Shown here: positions 61,599 through 64,000 of the stretch, piece by piece
How the letters are laid out: each line of letters starts with the position of its first letter
Position numbering within the stretch: position 1 is the first letter of the stretch
NCBI GenBank assembly: GCA_021404565.1
Contig: JAAWWF010000017.1
Span: 1-64,000, forward strand
Length of the DNA stretch: 64,000 nt
Reading direction: 5' to 3'
DNA from: Roseivirga sp.
Lineage (GTDB): Bacteria; Bacteroidota; Bacteroidia; Cytophagales; Cyclobacteriaceae
Program-made: the position numbers and the translations under genes
Notes under the pieces: model-generated
Told to the model about the DNA's origin: nothing
Seen by the model: only the letters and a program-made list of their open reading frames with translations
Database searches by the model: none

Positions 61599-61985
61599 AT
61601 GGAAGTAGTAAATACAATTGGAAGAAGGAAAACATCTGTAGCAAGACTGTACATGCAGGCCGGTAACGGTGATGTAAAAGTGAATGGTCGTGACATTAAG
61701 GAGTATTTTCCATCAGATGTTCTTCAAATTATCGTTAAGCAACCTCTTAATCTCGTAGAGCAGGCTGGTAATTTCGATCTGAAAATCAATGTTGATGGTG
61801 GCGGTTCTACCGGTCAGGCAGAAGCAATCAGATTGGCTATCTCAAGAGCACTTTGCGAAGTAGATGCTGAGCACAGACCAGCACTGAAGAAAGAGGGATT
61901 CCTTACCAGAGACCCAAGAATGGTTGAACGTAAGAAATACGGTAAGCGCAAAGCGAGAAGAGCATTCCAGTTCAGTAAGCGTTAA
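61599..61985 (+). CDS. rpsI: Ribosomal protein S9
   Basis: Small-subunit protein whose C-terminal tail reaches the P-site tRNA. GRRKTSVARLYMQAGNG, the QAEAIRLAISRAL segment and the basic end RKKYGKRKARRAFQFSKR are diagnostic. 128 aa, 12 bp after rplM. Confidence 0.98.
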   Translation: MEVVNTIGRRKTSVARLYMQAGNGDVKVNGRDIKEYFPSDVLQIIVKQPLNLVEQAGNFDLKINVDGGGSTGQAEAIRLAISRALCEVDAEHRPALKKEGFLTRDPRMVERKKYGKRKARRAFQFSKR

Positions 61986-62010
61986 TTCGAATTTATATTT
62001 ATATCAAATA

Positions 62011-62826
62011 ATGTCTAACAAACTAGAATACAAAGACTTACTTGATGCTGGTGTTCATTTCGGACACTTAACGAGAAAGTGGGATCCAAGAATGGCGCCA
62101 TACATCTTCATGGAGAGGAATGGTATCCACATCATCGATCTTAACAAAACCCTTAATTGCCTCGAAGAAGCATCATCTGCAATTAAGAACATCGTACGTT
62201 CCGGAAGGAAGGTAATGTTTGTAGCTACTAAAAAACAGGCCAAAGAGATTGTTGCTAAAGAAGCTGATCGTCTTAACATGCCTTTCGTAACTGAAAGATG
62301 GCTTGGAGGTATGCTCACAAACTTTGCGACCATGCGTAAGTCTCTTAAGAAACTTGCTTCAATTGAGAAATTGGAGAAAGAAGAGGCCTACAAGAACCTG
62401 GCGAAGAGAGAAAGACTCATGAAGAGTCGCGAGAAAGCCAAGCTTCAGAGAATCCTGGGGGGTATCACTGACCTTACCAGACTTCCCGCTGCCCTTTTCA
62501 TTGTAGATATCAAAAGAGAGCACATTGCCGTAGCTGAAGCTCAAAAGCTGAACATTCCGGTATTTGCTTTGGTAGATACAAACTCTGACCCTAATCAGGC
62601 TGATTTTCCAATCCCTGGTAATGACGATGCCTTTAAATCAATTGAAGTAATTACTTCTTTCTTTGGTAAAGCTATCGAAGAAGGACTTCAGGAGAGAAGA
62701 AAGGACAAAGAAGAACGTGAGCTTGAAAAAGCTGAGCAGGAGAAGATTCAAGCTGATAAAGCTGCAGCGAAAGAAGCGGCCAAAGCGACTCCGGCTCCAA
62801 CAGAAGAGACTAAAGAAGAAGCTTAA
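62011..62826 (+). CDS. rpsB: Ribosomal protein S2
   Basis: Small-subunit protein; 271 aa from ATG 62011. LLDAGVHFGHLTRKWDPRMAPYIF, ERWLGGMLTNFATMRKSL and DTNSDPNQADFPIPGNDDA are family hallmarks. The C-terminal 45 residues form a Lys/Glu/Ala-rich tail (EREL..AEQEK..ADKAAAKEAAKATPAP) longer than in E. coli but common in Bacteroidota. The frame can be extended back to 61924 into rpsI; this is not the start. Confidence 0.97.
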   Translation: MSNKLEYKDLLDAGVHFGHLTRKWDPRMAPYIFMERNGIHIIDLNKTLNCLEEASSAIKNIVRSGRKVMFVATKKQAKEIVAKEADRLNMPFVTERWLGGMLTNFATMRKSLKKLASIEKLEKEEAYKNLAKRERLMKSREKAKLQRILGGITDLTRLPAALFIVDIKREHIAVAEAQKLNIPVFALVDTNSDPNQADFPIPGNDDAFKSIEVITSFFGKAIEEGLQERRKDKEERELEKAEQEKIQADKAAAKEAAKATPAPTEETKEEA

Positions 62827-62850
62827 TCAGGAAATGATTATTCAATAAAA

Positions 62851-62899
62851 AATTGAACATCGTCCCGGTAGTTTCGGGGATTCGGTGTTCAATTTTTGT
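62851..62899 (+). terminator. Hairpin between rpsB and tsf
   Basis: AATTGAACATCG pairs with CGGTGTTCAATT (one T-G), with an inner CCCG/CGGG stem, followed by a T tract. Partial termination would lower tsf relative to rpsB. Confidence 0.78.
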
Positions 62900-62935
62900 T
62901 TATACACATTGAGAACAATAAAACATTAATATAAA

Positions 62936-63766
62936 ATGGCTATTACAGCAAAAGAAGTTAACCAATTGAGAAAAATGACCGGTGCCGGTATGATGGATTG
63001 TAAAAAGGCATTGGTTGAGGCAGAAGGTGATTTCGATAAAGCCATCGAAATCCTGCGCAAGAAAGGTCAGAAACTTTCTGAAAAGAGAGCAGACAGAGAA
63101 ACCAAAGAAGGTACTGTGTTTGTAAGAACCAGTGAAAATGGTGGTGAAGCGATTTTGATCGCATTTACCTGCGAGACTGACTTTGTGGCTAAAAACGAAG
63201 ATTTCAAAGCACTCGGAAACGAGATTGCTGATGCAGCTATCGCTAACAAACCAGCTGATCTTGAGGCATTGAAAGCATTGAGCCTTGGAGAACAATCGGT
63301 TCAGGAAAAAATAACTGAGCTTCTTGGTAAAATTGGTGAGAAACTGGAAGTAACAGTTTACGAACTATTGACTGGCGAGCAGGTTGTTTCTTACATCCAC
63401 TCTACTGGTAAACTGGGTGTATTGGTGGCCCTTACTGGTGTAAATGGCACTGATGTAGCTGAGGCTGGTAAAGACGTAGGAATGCAGATTGCAGCAATGA
63501 ATCCTGTAGCACTTGATAAAGATGGTGTTGATGAGTCTGTAATCGCCAAGGAAATTGAAATCGGAAAAGAGCAGGCACGTCAGGAAGGTAAGCCAGAGGC
63601 TATCCTTGACAAAATTGCCCAGGGTAAATTGAATAAGTTCTTCAAAGAAAATACTTTGTTGAGCCAGGCATTCGTGAAAGAGCCTAAAAAGTCAATCTCT
63701 CAGTATCTTGACGGTGTAAACAAAGGTTTGACTGTTGCTGATTTCAAAAGAGTAAACATCGGATAA
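62936..63766 (+). CDS. tsf: Elongation factor Ts
   Basis: Nucleotide exchange factor for EF-Tu. N-terminal AITAKEVNQLRKMTGAGMMDCKKALVEAEGDFDKAIEILRKKG is nearly canonical; CETDFVAKNEDF and YIHSTGKLGVLVAL follow. 276 aa, usual. It lies 109 bp after rpsB, across a hairpin. Confidence 0.98.
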   Translation: MAITAKEVNQLRKMTGAGMMDCKKALVEAEGDFDKAIEILRKKGQKLSEKRADRETKEGTVFVRTSENGGEAILIAFTCETDFVAKNEDFKALGNEIADAAIANKPADLEALKALSLGEQSVQEKITELLGKIGEKLEVTVYELLTGEQVVSYIHSTGKLGVLVALTGVNGTDVAEAGKDVGMQIAAMNPVALDKDGVDESVIAKEIEIGKEQARQEGKPEAILDKIAQGKLNKFFKENTLLSQAFVKEPKKSISQYLDGVNKGLTVADFKRVNIG

Positions 63767-63809
63767 TCCGATAAGTCAATCTGCTCCAAAGCAGATTTAT
63801 AACATAAAG

Positions 63810-63836
63810 AAAGCCTCCCATTTGGGGGGCTTTTTT
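63810..63836 (+). terminator. Terminator after tsf
   Basis: AAGCCTCCC pairs with GGGGGGCTT around ATTT, followed by T. Two more hairpins, ATCGGATAATCCGAT (63758-63772, over the stop codon) and AATCTGC/GCAGATT (63778-63797), precede it. Confidence 0.88.
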
Positions 63837-63897
63837 CATTGGTACGAATCTTTTTTGATCTTTATCAGGTAAATACCAGTGACCTGAAGCTATAACT

Positions 63898-64000
63898 ATG
63901 ACTGTCGATAAGGTTTTGTCAATACCCAACCTGCCTTACTGGACCGAGAACAGACCAAGCCGCTTTCTTGGTGCTTTTTTATTCTGGACCCTGATGGCAG
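63898..64000 (+). CDS. 5' end of an unidentified gene (runs off the window)
   Basis: The frame is open from ATG 63898 to the window end: 34 codons reading MTVDKVLSIPNLPYWTENRP, then a hydrophobic stretch (FLGAFLFWTLMA) that may be the first membrane helix. It could be a transporter, but too little is visible to assign. Confidence 0.45.
   Translation, partial: MTVDKVLSIPNLPYWTENRPSRFLGAFLFWTLMA

Noticed and set aside
1-64000. CRISPR array, rRNA genes, IS elements or prophage genes
   Set aside because: No regularly spaced repeats, rRNA signatures, transposase or phage structural motifs were seen.

Overview
The window looks like chromosomal DNA of a free-living Bacteroidota bacterium, most likely order Cytophagales (Fulvivirga/Roseivirga-like); the genus is an inference. 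The signs are TAnnTTTG-type -7 promoter elements (clearest before rplM), weak Shine-Dalgarno sequences, a long NusB with the Bacteroidota N-terminal extension, YajC-YbbR-CoaE linkage, DUF1573 and DUF2795 proteins, PadR/FtsX-permease pairs and a 3-keto-glycoside type sugar cluster. No phage, IS element, integrase or CRISPR array was seen.

Layout. 0.3-7.6 kb: an MsbA-like exporter with a degenerate ATPase site, a leucine-type dehydrogenase, then a tight operon nusB-ytxH-DUF1573-yajC-ybbR-coaE. 7.6-17.8 kb: an accessory stretch of mostly unrecognised genes. It holds two membrane-anchored HTH-like paralogues, two 7-TM paralogues next to a protein ending in a CPPxC motif, a beta-helix-like protein, a 170-bp palindromic element, and a duplicated cassette of a tiny lipoprotein followed by an intrinsic terminator and a membrane-anchored periplasmic TPR protein. 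A tRNA-His with an odd acceptor stem sits at its right edge. 18.3-36.8 kb: mostly household genes (pyrC, DEAD-box helicase, DUF1835, AraC-type regulator, two peptidases, gcvP, lipA, OsmC, ABC-F EttA, DUF349, DUF2795). 36.9-51.6 kb: sugar oxidation and uptake: two GMC flavoenzymes with one Tat-type small subunit, and a six-gene leftward operon (DUF1080 lipoprotein, two MFS carriers, Gfo/Idh/MocA oxidoreductase, TIM-barrel isomerase, secreted DUF1080) preceded by a LacI-type palindrome. Between them lie a repeat lipoprotein and a PadR/permease pair. 51.8-64 kb: ispD, queA, a MacB-type permease, recA, an aminopeptidase-family protein, DUF3108, a PhoB/PhoR-like two-component pair, an RluA-type pseudouridine synthase, rplM-rpsI-rpsB-tsf, and the start of an unidentified gene.

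How parts may work together. The GMC enzymes plus DUF1080 proteins, Gfo/Idh/MocA oxidoreductase, isomerase and sugar carriers fit a periplasmic oxidation, hydrolysis and uptake route for 3-keto-glycosides (inference from families). The duplicated lipoprotein/TPR cassettes resemble secreted-peptide plus TPR-receptor pairs in layout only. They are the best candidate here for an undescribed system, together with the divergently oriented CPPxC/7-TM/membrane-HTH operon. Many intrinsic terminators delimit the transcription units.
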